Below are positions 24,857 to 32,723 of a DNA stretch of 64,000 bases, one piece after another. Source of the stretch: Brevibacillus choshinensis. Lineage in GTDB: Bacteria; Bacillota; Bacilli; Brevibacillales; Brevibacillaceae. The stretch lies in contig NZ_CP069127.1 in NCBI RefSeq assembly GCF_016811915.1, positions 1,518,001-1,582,000 on the forward strand, written 5' to 3'. The notes beneath the pieces were generated by a model. That model ran no database searches. It was not told where the DNA came from and saw only the letters and a program-made list of their open reading frames with translations. The translations under genes and the position numbers were made by a program. Within the stretch, counting starts at the first letter, position 1, and each line of letters starts with the position of its first letter.

Positions 24857-25303
24857 ATGGAAAACACCATCGCGCGGCTGCAAAAGCATTTGCATGAAGT
24901 TCCACAGGCGTTTCGTGCCATACCCGATGAGCGGGTGACGAAAAAACCGGCTCCACAAAAATGGTCTCCACTCGAAATTCTGGGTCATTTATGCGATTCA
25001 GCGACGAACAATCTGGGGCGGTTTGTTCGCGCCCAGCAGGAAGTGCCCTATCGCATCGTTCCCTATCAGCAAAACGAGTGGGTGAGGCTCCAGGGATATC
25101 AAGAGCGCCCTGCAGAAGAAATCGTTCAGCTATGGACGGGGCTGAACCAATCGGTCCTGCGGGTGATGCGGACGATGCCGCCCTCTTGTCGCCAGCATGC
25201 CTGTGAGACGCCGGACGGAGCGTCAGTGACCCTTGAATGGCTCATGACCGATTACGTCGATCATCTGGAGCATCATTTGCGACAAATTTTTACGGATAAC
25301 TAA
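24857..25303 (+). CDS. DinB-family protein
   Basis: A 148-residue four-helix-bundle protein of the DinB/YfiT type. The probable metal-binding histidines are in LEILGHLCDSATNN (residue about 46) and DYVDHLEHHLRQIF near the C-terminus. Such proteins include thiol-dependent transferases using bacillithiol, but many have no known function. GGAGGTGATCC precedes the ATG. It stands alone between the phn operon and a terminator. Confidence 0.87.
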   Translation: MENTIARLQKHLHEVPQAFRAIPDERVTKKPAPQKWSPLEILGHLCDSATNNLGRFVRAQQEVPYRIVPYQQNEWVRLQGYQERPAEEIVQLWTGLNQSVLRVMRTMPPSCRQHACETPDGASVTLEWLMTDYVDHLEHHLRQIFTDN

Positions 25304-25316
25304 GCATGCAGGAAGC

Positions 25317-25350
25317 AAAAAAACGCGGGCACGTGGATCCGCGTTTTTTT
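25317..25350. terminator. Bidirectional terminator after the DinB gene
   Basis: AAAAAACGCGG and CCGCGTTTTTTT form a stem around a short loop, with A and T runs on both sides, between convergent genes. Confidence 0.88.
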
Positions 25351-25370
25351 CTTTGGTCAGCAGGTCGCGC

Positions 25371-25933
25371 TCAGACAATCACGCGGTAGTGAAGATGAAC
25401 AACACCGCTTCGGAAGCGGCGCTCACCGAGCAGCTCGAGACGCATGCGGAGGTTGTCCGGCAATGCTCGCTTACCTCCGCCCAAGACGATCGGATTCAGA
25501 AGCAGATGACACTCGTCGATCAGTCCCGCACTCAACGCCTGCCCAGCAAGCTCGGGGCCGCCAATCGTAATGTCGGTTCCTAAAGACTCCTTCAGCCTCC
25601 GGATCGCATCAGGATCGAATTCGCGCTCGATCCTCGTCCTGGCGCTTGAAACCGCCTGAAGCGTCCGGGAATACACGATCTTCTCAGCATCTCGCCAGAT
25701 CTGCGCAAATTCCCGCATTACCTCCGGTTGATCGCCTGGCTTGGCTCTCGCCGTCTCCCAGTACACCATTGATTCGTCATTCGACGCCCGTATAGGTATG
25801 TGCCAATCGTCCGCTGGAAGTCAGTCCAGAACGCAAACTCCTCGTCATCGGAGATCGTCCACTCGATATTGCCGCGCTCGTCCTCCATGTACCCGTCCAA
25901 AGATATGTTAGCAGCGTAGATCAGTTTAGCCAT
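25371..25933 (-). pseudogene. Dihydrofolate-reductase-family protein (RibD C-terminal type), frameshifted
   Basis: The N-terminal part (MAKLIYAANISLDGYMEDERG style opening, ending TYLYGRRM) and the C-terminal part (SMVYWETARAKPGD to the stop at 25371, with TDITIGGPELAGQAL) are in different frames. Aligning the usual family motif YGRRMYES to the DNA shows one missing base between 25777 and 25778: ATG-ACGAATCA in place of ATG-TACGAATCA. The total length of 563 bases is one short of a multiple of three. Restoring a T would give an intact protein of about 187 residues. A GGAGG lies before the ATG at 25933. It is either a recent pseudogene or a sequencing error. Confidence 0.85.
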
Positions 25934-26114
25934 TTCAATAGCGCCCTCCAATGTTCAGCTTCCAACGAGACCAAGGCCTGCTTGTTCTGCCAATTCAGAT
26001 GGTGATGTACGAGTCGTTTATTGAGCAAAATTGGAACAAGTCGATTGTTGTGTTAAATAACGACCCTCCGTGGTATGATTTTACATGTATTTCCATTTTC
26101 GGAGGGACAAAATT

Positions 26115-26339
26115 GTGGTTATATTCCCTTATTTATTTGTCACTTTGGCCTTGGCCCACCTCGTGAATAGAATCTACAAATACAGACTCACTCGGTTAAA
26201 CCTTGATAGCTTTGGAACATCAATCATTGGCATTCTCATGAGCTTTCACATCGAAGCAAAAATTGTGTTTTACACGGTTGTGATTTTATTCTCAATATTG
26301 GCCATTACTTTTCTACGGGGTTGTTTTCGAAGCCGCTAA
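26115..26339 (+). CDS. Small membrane protein of unknown function (74 residues)
   Basis: Two hydrophobic segments (VIFPYLFVTLALAHLV and VFYTVVILFSILAITFL) are separated by a basic loop (RIYKYRLTRLN). The GTG at 26115 has GGAGGG 10 bases upstream; the frame is open from an ATG at 26085 that lacks a site. It is the first gene of an AT-rich stretch whose composition differs clearly from both flanks. I do not recognise the family. Confidence 0.5.
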   Translation: MVIFPYLFVTLALAHLVNRIYKYRLTRLNLDSFGTSIIGILMSFHIEAKIVFYTVVILFSILAITFLRGCFRSR

Positions 26340-26540
26340 TGGACATAAGTTAAGCAACCCAATGATAGACAAGAGCCCCCAGCCCTACTGCCGCTGCAAC
26401 CCATAAGAATGACTGCTCCGTTCACTCCAGCAGAGTACAATCAATTTGCTCGCTGTTTTCGCTGAATAACGATTATCACTTGAAACAAATGCTGATTAAA
26501 TTCGTACTTATAGAAAATATTCCAAAAATAGGTGGTAATC

Positions 26541-26828
26541 ATGATAAAAGCACTTGGATTAGGTGCAGTTATGCAGACCCTTGTCATAATCGTTGCGTTG
26601 TCGATAGGTAATTTTGATCAAGTAGGCAATTACTCTGAATATCTTGCTCTTGGATTAATTACTTTAGGCGGATTAATGGTCTATAACACCTTTAGAGTGC
26701 CATCTCCTTACTACCAAGAAGATAACGCGGAAGATCATAAAAGTAGATGGAGATGGACCGTTTATTTCCTCCTAGCATCTGTCCCAAGTGTCACTTTTGC
26801 TCTAATGTTTTTCCTCTTTTTTGATTAA
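26541..26828 (+). CDS. Small three-helix membrane protein of unknown function (95 residues)
   Basis: Hydrophobic segments span residues about 6-25, 34-52 and 74-94, with a charged loop (YQEDNAEDHKSRWRW) between the second and third. The ATG at 26541 has AGGTGG 5 bases upstream. It lies in the AT-rich stretch. The 200 bases before it hold no gene I can support. I do not recognise the family. Confidence 0.6.
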   Translation: MIKALGLGAVMQTLVIIVALSIGNFDQVGNYSEYLALGLITLGGLMVYNTFRVPSPYYQEDNAEDHKSRWRWTVYFLLASVPSVTFALMFFLFFD

Positions 26829-26889
26829 TTTCTTCTGCTTTACTTAGTACACATTGTGGTAAATTACTTTATTAGTTGAGGTGAATCGA

Positions 26890-27204
26890 GTGATAGTTCA
26901 AGTCAATTTTGGTCCCTACTATACTGAATTCTTTTCTTGTTCAGCTAGGGTAGGTCGGAACACCATTAGGCTTCAAACAGAGTTCTTTGATTGGCTTTAT
27001 GACAAAGATGTAGATCACAGCTTCTGGGTGTATCACAACGGTGAAAGGTTTGCTGTTAAGTATAGATCCAATGCATTTATTTACTGGTTAAATAACCACA
27101 TATGCGAAAAAGCGTATACACTTTTGATTTTTTTCTTTGAGTATTGTGTAAAGAAAATATATCCACCCTTTGAAACCCCACGTTGTTTCTTCCGTATTAA
27201 ATAG
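26890..27204 (+). CDS. Unknown protein, aromatic-rich (104 residues)
   Basis: The protein is unusually rich in phenylalanine and tyrosine (FGPYYTEFFSCSA; FFDWLYDKDVDHSFWVYHN) with a hydrophobic C-terminal stretch (TLLIFFFEYCV) followed by basic residues. The GTG at 26890 has GAGGTG 6 bases upstream; GTG at 26881 is an alternative. It sits 16 bases before the next small gene in the AT-rich stretch. I do not recognise the family and assign no function. Confidence 0.55.
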   Translation: MIVQVNFGPYYTEFFSCSARVGRNTIRLQTEFFDWLYDKDVDHSFWVYHNGERFAVKYRSNAFIYWLNNHICEKAYTLLIFFFEYCVKKIYPPFETPRCFFRIK

Positions 27205-27220
27205 CAGGAGGTGTTGATTG

Positions 27221-27436
27221 GTGAATTCTGAACGTAAATCAACAATTAAAAACTTATTTAAAGGATTAACTCAAACCTCTGTATTTGATCCTGACCTAAC
27301 GTCCGATAAAGGCAACGAGGAAATGAAAAATTTCTCCATGAAACAGCTTTTTAATCATGCAACCGGTAAGGAACCACTTTCTAAACAAGATCTTGAACAG
27401 CTAAAAAAACAAGCGAAATACAGTAGATTTCTTTAA
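27221..27436 (+). CDS. Small hydrophilic protein of unknown function (71 residues)
   Basis: A charged, helical-looking protein (MKQLFNHATGKEPLSKQDLEQ; LKKQAKYSRFL) without cysteines or membrane segments. AGGAGGTG lies 7 bases before the GTG, a strong site. A terminator begins 3 bases after the stop, so the small genes of the AT-rich stretch probably end here as one transcript. I do not recognise the family. Confidence 0.6.
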   Translation: MNSERKSTIKNLFKGLTQTSVFDPDLTSDKGNEEMKNFSMKQLFNHATGKEPLSKQDLEQLKKQAKYSRFL

Positions 27437-27438
27437 TG

Positions 27439-27464
27439 AGTCCGATATGAATCGGGCTTTTTTT
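27439..27464 (+). terminator. Terminator ending the AT-rich small-gene stretch
   Basis: GTCCGAT and ATCGGGC pair across a short loop (with one G-T pair) and are followed by seven T. Confidence 0.75.
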
Positions 27465-27557
27465 GATTGCAGCCTCTTAACATGATTGAGCTTGAAATAG
27501 GTGCATTTCTCAATGATCCTGTCCGTACGTTTAACGCGGCTCCAGTCTAAAACTTTG

Positions 27558-28379
27558 TTATCTCTCTGTACAGCTCTCAAGCTGCTCATGTCCAGCGAGC
27601 ACCGAAGTGACGATATGGAGAGAATCGAATTCTCCCTCGGATGCTTCAATGATGGGGAAGTGGACAGGGAAGAGAGTGCGGTTGATTTCGTCTGCATCCA
27701 TTCCTTTGCCGTGGAGGAGCAGGATTTCTCCTGAGAGGTTTTCCAGGTGATCCAGCTTCTTTTGCAGCATGGCTTTGCCGCTCGCGATATAGCCTGCATG
27801 GGCGCAATACAGGGCTTGGAAATCATGGGAAAGTACCAAGCGGAGAGAGGAGAGCAAGGTCGGGATGGACTCCTCGCGCAGGATGACTTTCGTTTTGACT
27901 CCCAAAAAGAGATCTCCCGCAAATAGACGGCCCGTTTTTTCATGAATCAGGGCGATGTGATCGTGAGCGTGTCCCGGTGTTTCGAGTACTTTCCAGTCAA
28001 GCGTCCGGGAATGAAACGATTTTTTCAAGGGATGGGCGAGAAACGGTTCACGGATTCCCCAGGTCAGCCTGCGGTATTGGGGATAGTCAGGTTTCTGGGC
28101 ACAAAAGGCAACGCTCTTATCGTGAATGTAGATCGGCACGTGAAGGTTTTGGTCAATCCAGGCAGCCGTGCCCGAATGATCCTCGTGGCTGTGCGTAAGG
28201 ACGACGGACTCGAACGAAGAGGACTGATAAAACGGGACGAGCGACTCCTCGATCATTTTTGGCCCTGTGTCGATGAGCATGCCGTCCGTCAAAAACACGT
28301 AGATGGATGAATCGCGACCTCGCCTTTTCACGATCCCTTCCACGCATACGACATCTTCATGAGTATAGGTGTGAATCAT
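27558..28379 (-). CDS. MBL-fold metallo-hydrolase
   Basis: A 273-residue metallo-beta-lactamase-fold hydrolase. Zinc ligands are visible in VLTHSHEDHSGTAAW, LETPGHAHDHIALIH and LFAGDLFLG, with a late CAHAGYI. The YVFLTDGMLIDTGP opening is typical of broad-specificity thioesterase or lactonase-like members. GGAGGAG lies 6 bases before the ATG at 28379. It is divergent from hrpB. The substrate is unknown. Confidence 0.87.
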   Translation of the reverse strand: MIHTYTHEDVVCVEGIVKRRGRDSSIYVFLTDGMLIDTGPKMIEESLVPFYQSSSFESVVLTHSHEDHSGTAAWIDQNLHVPIYIHDKSVAFCAQKPDYPQYRRLTWGIREPFLAHPLKKSFHSRTLDWKVLETPGHAHDHIALIHEKTGRLFAGDLFLGVKTKVILREESIPTLLSSLRLVLSHDFQALYCAHAGYIASGKAMLQKKLDHLENLSGEILLLHGKGMDADEINRTLFPVHFPIIEASEGEFDSLHIVTSVLAGHEQLESCTER

Positions 28380-28541
28380 GGGCAACTCCTCCTGCTATAA
28401 AATCCTCTCTACCAATCAAAAAGTTCGCTTACAAGTTTATTATACGATTAATTGATTATTCTGTCATTTTAAACAGACTTTTTGCCGACCATGAACCTGT
28501 GTAAGATGAGAGAATGACGATGCAAGGCAAGAGGTGAAAGA

Positions 28542-31055
28542 ATGGTTCCACTTCCTATAGATGAAATCATGCCACAATTGATCGAGACATTGAGGTCGCA
28601 CACGCGGGCTGTCCTCGTAGCCGCTCCGGGGGCGGGAAAGACGACGCGTGTTCCGCTGGCATTGCGGGATGAGCCTTGGCTCGCGGGAAAACGGATTTTG
28701 ATGCTCGAGCCGCGGCGTTTGGCTGCGAGGTCCTCAGCGAGATATATGGCATCCGCCCTGGGAGAACAGGTCGGAGAGACGGTAGGATATCGGGTCAAAA
28801 TGGAGGCGAAGGTAGGGCCGAGCACCCGGATCGAAGTCATCACGGAAGGCGTGCTGACGCGAATGCTGCAGGCTGACCCTGGACTCTCGGATGTCGGGCT
28901 GATTCTGTTTGATGAGTTTCACGAAAGAAGCCTGCATGCCGATCTCGGGCTGGCTCTCAGCCTGCAGACGCAGTCGTTTTTCCGCGAGGATCTGCGCCTC
29001 GTAGTCATGTCCGCGACGATGGATGCGGCTGCCGTATCGCAGCTGCTGAATGATGCGCCCGTGATCGTGAGCGAAGGGAGAGTGTTCCCCGTTGAGACAC
29101 GCTATCTGCCGCGATCCTTGGAGGGACGACTGGAGACGAATATCGTGCAGATGATTCGGCAGGCATTGATAGAAGAGACAGGGGATATGCTGGTCTTCCT
29201 GCCCGGTGCAGGAGAAATTCGCCGCGTGGAGGCTTTGCTGCGGGAGAGCGGCTTGCCTGCCAACGCCTTCGTTGCGCCACTCTATGGCGCACTGCCTCAG
29301 GAAGCGCAGGATGCCGCGATTGCACAGGGAGTGCCGGGGAAACGCAAAATCGTCCTCGCGACCTCGATCGCCGAGACCAGCCTGACGGTAGAGGGGGTCC
29401 GGATCGTCATCGACAGCGGTTTGATGCGGGTACCGCGGTTTTCCCCACGAACGGGGATGACGCGTCTGGAAACCATTCAGGTTTCGCGAGCTTCGGCAGA
29501 TCAGCGCCGCGGCAGGGCGGGAAGGCTCGCACCGGGTGTCTGCTACCGAATGTGGACGCAGCAGGAAGATCGAGCACTTCCTGCTCACACGACGCCAGAG
29601 ATCAGAGAGGCGGATCTGACGCCGCTGGCACTGGAGCTGGCGGCATGGGGCGCAGACGATCCAGCTGATCTGGCGTGGCTGGACCCGCCACCGAAGGCTT
29701 CACTGGAGCACGCCCATGAGCTGCTTATCCAGCTGGGTGCCTTGGATTCTAGCAGACGCATCACCTCCCATGGAAGAGATCTTGCTGAAATGGGAATGCA
29801 TCCGAGGATCGCCCATATGATTCGAAGGGCGACAGAACGAGGTCTCACTGATTTGGCATGTGAACTGGCTGCACTACTGGGAGAACGCGATATTTTGCGA
29901 GGGAGGTCCCATCTGGAAGCTGATCTGCGGCTGCGTGTCGAAGCCCTCCGTTCTGTTGCAGGCGGAGGTATGGCGAAGCGTGGAGAGGTGGAAGTGGACG
30001 AAGGTGCATGCAGACGGATATGGCAGGAGGCTGGCCATCTGAAGCAGAGCTGGGGAAACATGCACAAGGAAAGGACACAATCCAGCGACTCGCTGATGGA
30101 GATCGGTGCCCTTTTGGCCGAAGCCTATCCAGATCGAATCGGACAGCGCAGGGGAAGCGGAAAGTACTTGCTGCGAAATGGGCGGGGAGCTGCATTCGCA
30201 TCCGAGCAATCCCTTTCGTACGCCCCGTACATCGTTGCGGCGCAGCTGGATGATCAGGGGACAGACAGCCGCATTCTGCTGGCGGCCAGCCTCACAGAAG
30301 ATCAGCTGGAAGACGTCTGTATGGAGAGCATAGAGGAAGAGACGGCGGTATGGTGGGAGAAATCATCCCAATCGGTGCGGGCTCGCAAGCGATCAAGACT
30401 GGGAGCGCTGATCCTGAGCGAAGCCACTGTCGCCCAGGCTGACCCTGAGGCGGTGACTGCCGCTTTGATGAGTGGGATCGCGAGCGAAGGCCTCGGTTTG
30501 TTGCCGTGGAGCCGCTCCGCTCGCCAGCTGCAGGATCGGCTGCTCTTTATGCATGGTCTGGATAAAGCTTGGCCGGATGTATCTGACGAAGCATTGACCC
30601 GCACGATGGAAGAATGGCTCGGGCCTCATGTGCACGGATGCAAGAGCCGGGATGATTTAGCCCGGCTGTCGCTCCCCACGATCTTGGCGGAGACGCTGAG
30701 CTGGAATCAGCGGCGTGAGCTGGATGAATACGCTCCGACGCATATCGTGGTTCCCAGCGGCTCTCGTGTGCCGATCGACTACAGCGATCCGGAGTCTCCG
30801 ATACTGGCCGTACGCTTGCAAGAGCTGTTCGGATGGAAAGAGACGCCTCGCATCGGCATGGGGCGTGTGCCGTTGACTCTGCATTTGCTGTCTCCGGCAC
30901 AGCGCCCGGTACAAGTGACGAGGGATTTGGCGAGCTTTTGGCAAAACGCGTATTTCGAAGTGAAGAAAGATCTGAAGGGGAGATATCCCAAGCATTATTG
31001 GCCGGATGATCCGCTGCAAGCCATCCCTACCAATCGGACACGTCCCCGTACCTAG
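28542..31055 (+). CDS. hrpB: ATP-dependent helicase HrpB (DEAH/DExH type)
   Basis: An 837-residue superfamily 2 helicase. Motif I is APGAGKTT (residues about 28-35), motif II DEFH within LILFDEFHERS, motif III SATMD, and motif VI QRRGRAGR. The helicase core is followed by HA2 and the HrpB-specific C-terminal domain (TILAETLSWNQRRELDEYAP; RLQELFGWKETPRIG). The length matches HrpB. Its cellular role in Bacilli is not established; E. coli HrpB is non-essential. AAGAGGTGAAAG precedes the ATG. It ends at a strong terminator. Confidence 0.94.
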   Translation: MVPLPIDEIMPQLIETLRSHTRAVLVAAPGAGKTTRVPLALRDEPWLAGKRILMLEPRRLAARSSARYMASALGEQVGETVGYRVKMEAKVGPSTRIEVITEGVLTRMLQADPGLSDVGLILFDEFHERSLHADLGLALSLQTQSFFREDLRLVVMSATMDAAAVSQLLNDAPVIVSEGRVFPVETRYLPRSLEGRLETNIVQMIRQALIEETGDMLVFLPGAGEIRRVEALLRESGLPANAFVAPLYGALPQEAQDAAIAQGVPGKRKIVLATSIAETSLTVEGVRIVIDSGLMRVPRFSPRTGMTRLETIQVSRASADQRRGRAGRLAPGVCYRMWTQQEDRALPAHTTPEIREADLTPLALELAAWGADDPADLAWLDPPPKASLEHAHELLIQLGALDSSRRITSHGRDLAEMGMHPRIAHMIRRATERGLTDLACELAALLGERDILRGRSHLEADLRLRVEALRSVAGGGMAKRGEVEVDEGACRRIWQEAGHLKQSWGNMHKERTQSSDSLMEIGALLAEAYPDRIGQRRGSGKYLLRNGRGAAFASEQSLSYAPYIVAAQLDDQGTDSRILLAASLTEDQLEDVCMESIEEETAVWWEKSSQSVRARKRSRLGALILSEATVAQADPEAVTAALMSGIASEGLGLLPWSRSARQLQDRLLFMHGLDKAWPDVSDEALTRTMEEWLGPHVHGCKSRDDLARLSLPTILAETLSWNQRRELDEYAPTHIVVPSGSRVPIDYSDPESPILAVRLQELFGWKETPRIGMGRVPLTLHLLSPAQRPVQVTRDLASFWQNAYFEVKKDLKGRYPKHYWPDDPLQAIPTNRTRPRT

Positions 31056-31193
31056 TTGACCCTGCGCAGCTTTGGGAATATTCACTTATTTTTGTGGTTC
31101 GATATTCGTGAGTAGTCCATTATCTGAAACTTTCTCGGAGGGTAGTTACGTCGGGAATGTACCGTGCTTTTCGTTACTACCCCACCGTTTCTT

Positions 31194-31225
31194 GGGTTGC
31201 TTGCCAGCAAGCAGCCCTTTTTTTT
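31194..31225 (+). terminator. Terminator after hrpB
   Basis: GGGTTGCTTGC and GCAAGCAGCCC form a long stem and are followed by eight T. It also faces the convergent bluB gene. Confidence 0.88.
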
Positions 31226-31237
31226 GTTTCGTTACGG

Positions 31238-31906
31238 TTATTTCTCCCGTACAGGCGAAGCTGTTCCCCAGCGTTCGCGAAAAATGAGCTTCTGCAGGTC
31301 CTGCCGCTTTTCCCACTGATAAATTTCCAGCAGCGGACGATCCGGGTAATGATCCGTGTAGCCGATGGAAAGCAATGCAATCGGATCGATGTGCGGCGGG
31401 ATGTCCAGGATTCGGCGGACGTCCGATTTTTTGTAAAAGCTGACCCACCCCATCGCCAGTCCTTCGGCGTAAGCCGCGAGCCACATGTTTTGGATAGCGC
31501 AGCTGACCGACATGATGTCTGTCTCCGGGATCGAATTTCGTCCCAAGACGTGGTCGCCTCCCCGCGTAGGGTCGCAGGTGACACAGATGGTGACGGGCGC
31601 TTCCTTGATTCCTTGGATTTTCAGCTCCAGAAAGCTGGACTCGCGACCGGTACCCTCGTAGTGGATGGCCAGAGCGCGCCGTTCTTTATCCGCACTGTCA
31701 GCCAGCTGCTGCTTGATGGCATCCTCGGTTACCATGATGAAATTCCACGGCTGCATAAACCCGACAGATGGAGCGAGATGAGCGGCAGCGAGGATCATGG
31801 CCAGCTTTTCTGGCTCGACGGGATCGCTGCGAAACGAGCGAATATCCCGGCGGTTGCTGATGGCTTTGTACACCCCGATTTTTTCATCCTCCGTCAAACG
31901 ATTCAT
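31238..31906 (-). CDS. bluB: 5,6-dimethylbenzimidazole synthase BluB
   Basis: A 222-residue flavin enzyme of the nitroreductase fold that breaks down FMN with oxygen to make the lower ligand of vitamin B12. Typical BluB motifs are AISNRRDIRSFRSDPV, LAAAHLAPSVGFMQPWNFI, the AEGLAMGWVSFY stretch and the substrate-contact region LGRNSIPETDIMSVSCAIQN. GATCAGGAGGG precedes the ATG. No cobalamin riboswitch was recognised upstream and no other B12 gene is nearby. Confidence 0.93.
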   Translation of the reverse strand: MNRLTEDEKIGVYKAISNRRDIRSFRSDPVEPEKLAMILAAAHLAPSVGFMQPWNFIMVTEDAIKQQLADSADKERRALAIHYEGTGRESSFLELKIQGIKEAPVTICVTCDPTRGGDHVLGRNSIPETDIMSVSCAIQNMWLAAYAEGLAMGWVSFYKKSDVRRILDIPPHIDPIALLSIGYTDHYPDRPLLEIYQWEKRQDLQKLIFRERWGTASPVREK

Positions 31907-31971
31907 TATTGGAAAAACCCTCCTGATCCTTTCAATTCCATTTCATTTTAATAGGTAACGAGGTTTCCATC

Positions 31972-32005
31972 CAGACATCTGCCTGACATATTCCACTCTT
32001 ACGCT
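31972..32005 (+). promoter_or_regulatory. Candidate response-regulator box upstream of the two-component genes
   Basis: Direct repeats CAGACAT (31972-31978) and CTGACAT (31983-31989) are 11 bp apart. A TACGCT -10 candidate begins 10 bases after the second repeat. The same geometry is found before the efflux operon at 34191. Autoregulation is inferred. Confidence 0.5.
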
Positions 32006-32039
32006 AGAAGTGTGTCTGTGCGAGAGGAGTGAAGCCCGA

Positions 32040-32723
32040 ATGAAAAACATCCTGATAGTGGAAGACGAACTGCCGATCTCCCGTGTACTGAAGGCCTATT
32101 TGGAAAAGAGCCAGTTCCAGGTGGAGCAGGCGTTTACCGGTGATGAGGCCGTACGGAAATTCGATACGGTCAATCCTGCGCTTGTCTTGCTCGATGTCAT
32201 GCTTCCAGGCAAAAGCGGCTGGAGCATTTTAGAATACATACGCCAAAAAAGCTCATGCCCGGTGATCATGCTGACAGCGCTTGGGCAGATTGACAATAAA
32301 CTGATGGGATTGCATCAAGGAGCAGACGATTACATCACCAAGCCGTTTATCGCGGATGAGGTCGTAGCACGTGTACAAGCTGTGCTGCGCAGGTCCGCTC
32401 ATATCATCCAGGGAGACCAGCTCCGCCACTTCGGCAGCCTGAAGGTGGATTTCAAAGCCTATACCGTCACCCTGCATGGCATTGAGCTGGCGTTTACCCC
32501 CAAGGACCTGTCGCTGTTCCTGTTTTTGGCCCAATACAAAAATCAGACGTTTACCCGTGAACAGCTCATCGAGCAGGTGTGGGGAATGGATTACGAAGGT
32601 AGCGACAGGGCCGTGGACCTGGCGATCAAACGTATCCGACGATCGCTGGAGAACTGGCCTGCTGCAGAAGGGGAAATCCGAACCTATCGAGGTCTGGGAT
32701 ACAAGCTGTGTGTCTATGAATAA
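32040..32723 (+). CDS. OmpR-family response regulator
   Basis: A 227-residue regulator with a receiver domain (IVEDELPISRVLKAYL, phosphoacceptor Asp52 in LLDVMLPG, ITKPF with the conserved lysine) and a C-terminal winged helix (TPKDLSLFLFLAQYKNQTFTREQL; YRGLGYKL). The ATG at 32040 has GAGGAG upstream; in-frame starts further upstream lie in the control region. It overlaps the sensor kinase by 8 bases. An efflux operon downstream carries the same repeat in its promoter and is the likely target. Confidence 0.93.
   Translation: MKNILIVEDELPISRVLKAYLEKSQFQVEQAFTGDEAVRKFDTVNPALVLLDVMLPGKSGWSILEYIRQKSSCPVIMLTALGQIDNKLMGLHQGADDYITKPFIADEVVARVQAVLRRSAHIIQGDQLRHFGSLKVDFKAYTVTLHGIELAFTPKDLSLFLFLAQYKNQTFTREQLIEQVWGMDYEGSDRAVDLAIKRIRRSLENWPAAEGEIRTYRGLGYKLCVYE

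Noticed and set aside
26340..26420. Minus-strand remnant of a short membrane-like reading frame (about 22 codons)
   Set aside because: It has no standard start codon or ribosome binding site and is too short to assign.
27401..27943. Open frame of 180 codons on the minus strand
   Set aside because: It lies in another frame of the MBL hydrolase gene and runs through a terminator; no motif is present.
31907..31971. Cobalamin riboswitch upstream of bluB
   Set aside because: The leader is short and no B12-box-like sequence was found.
32476..32715. N-terminal extension of the sensor kinase frame
   Set aside because: This part overlaps the response regulator gene in another frame; the kinase starts at the ATG at 32716 next to its first membrane helix.
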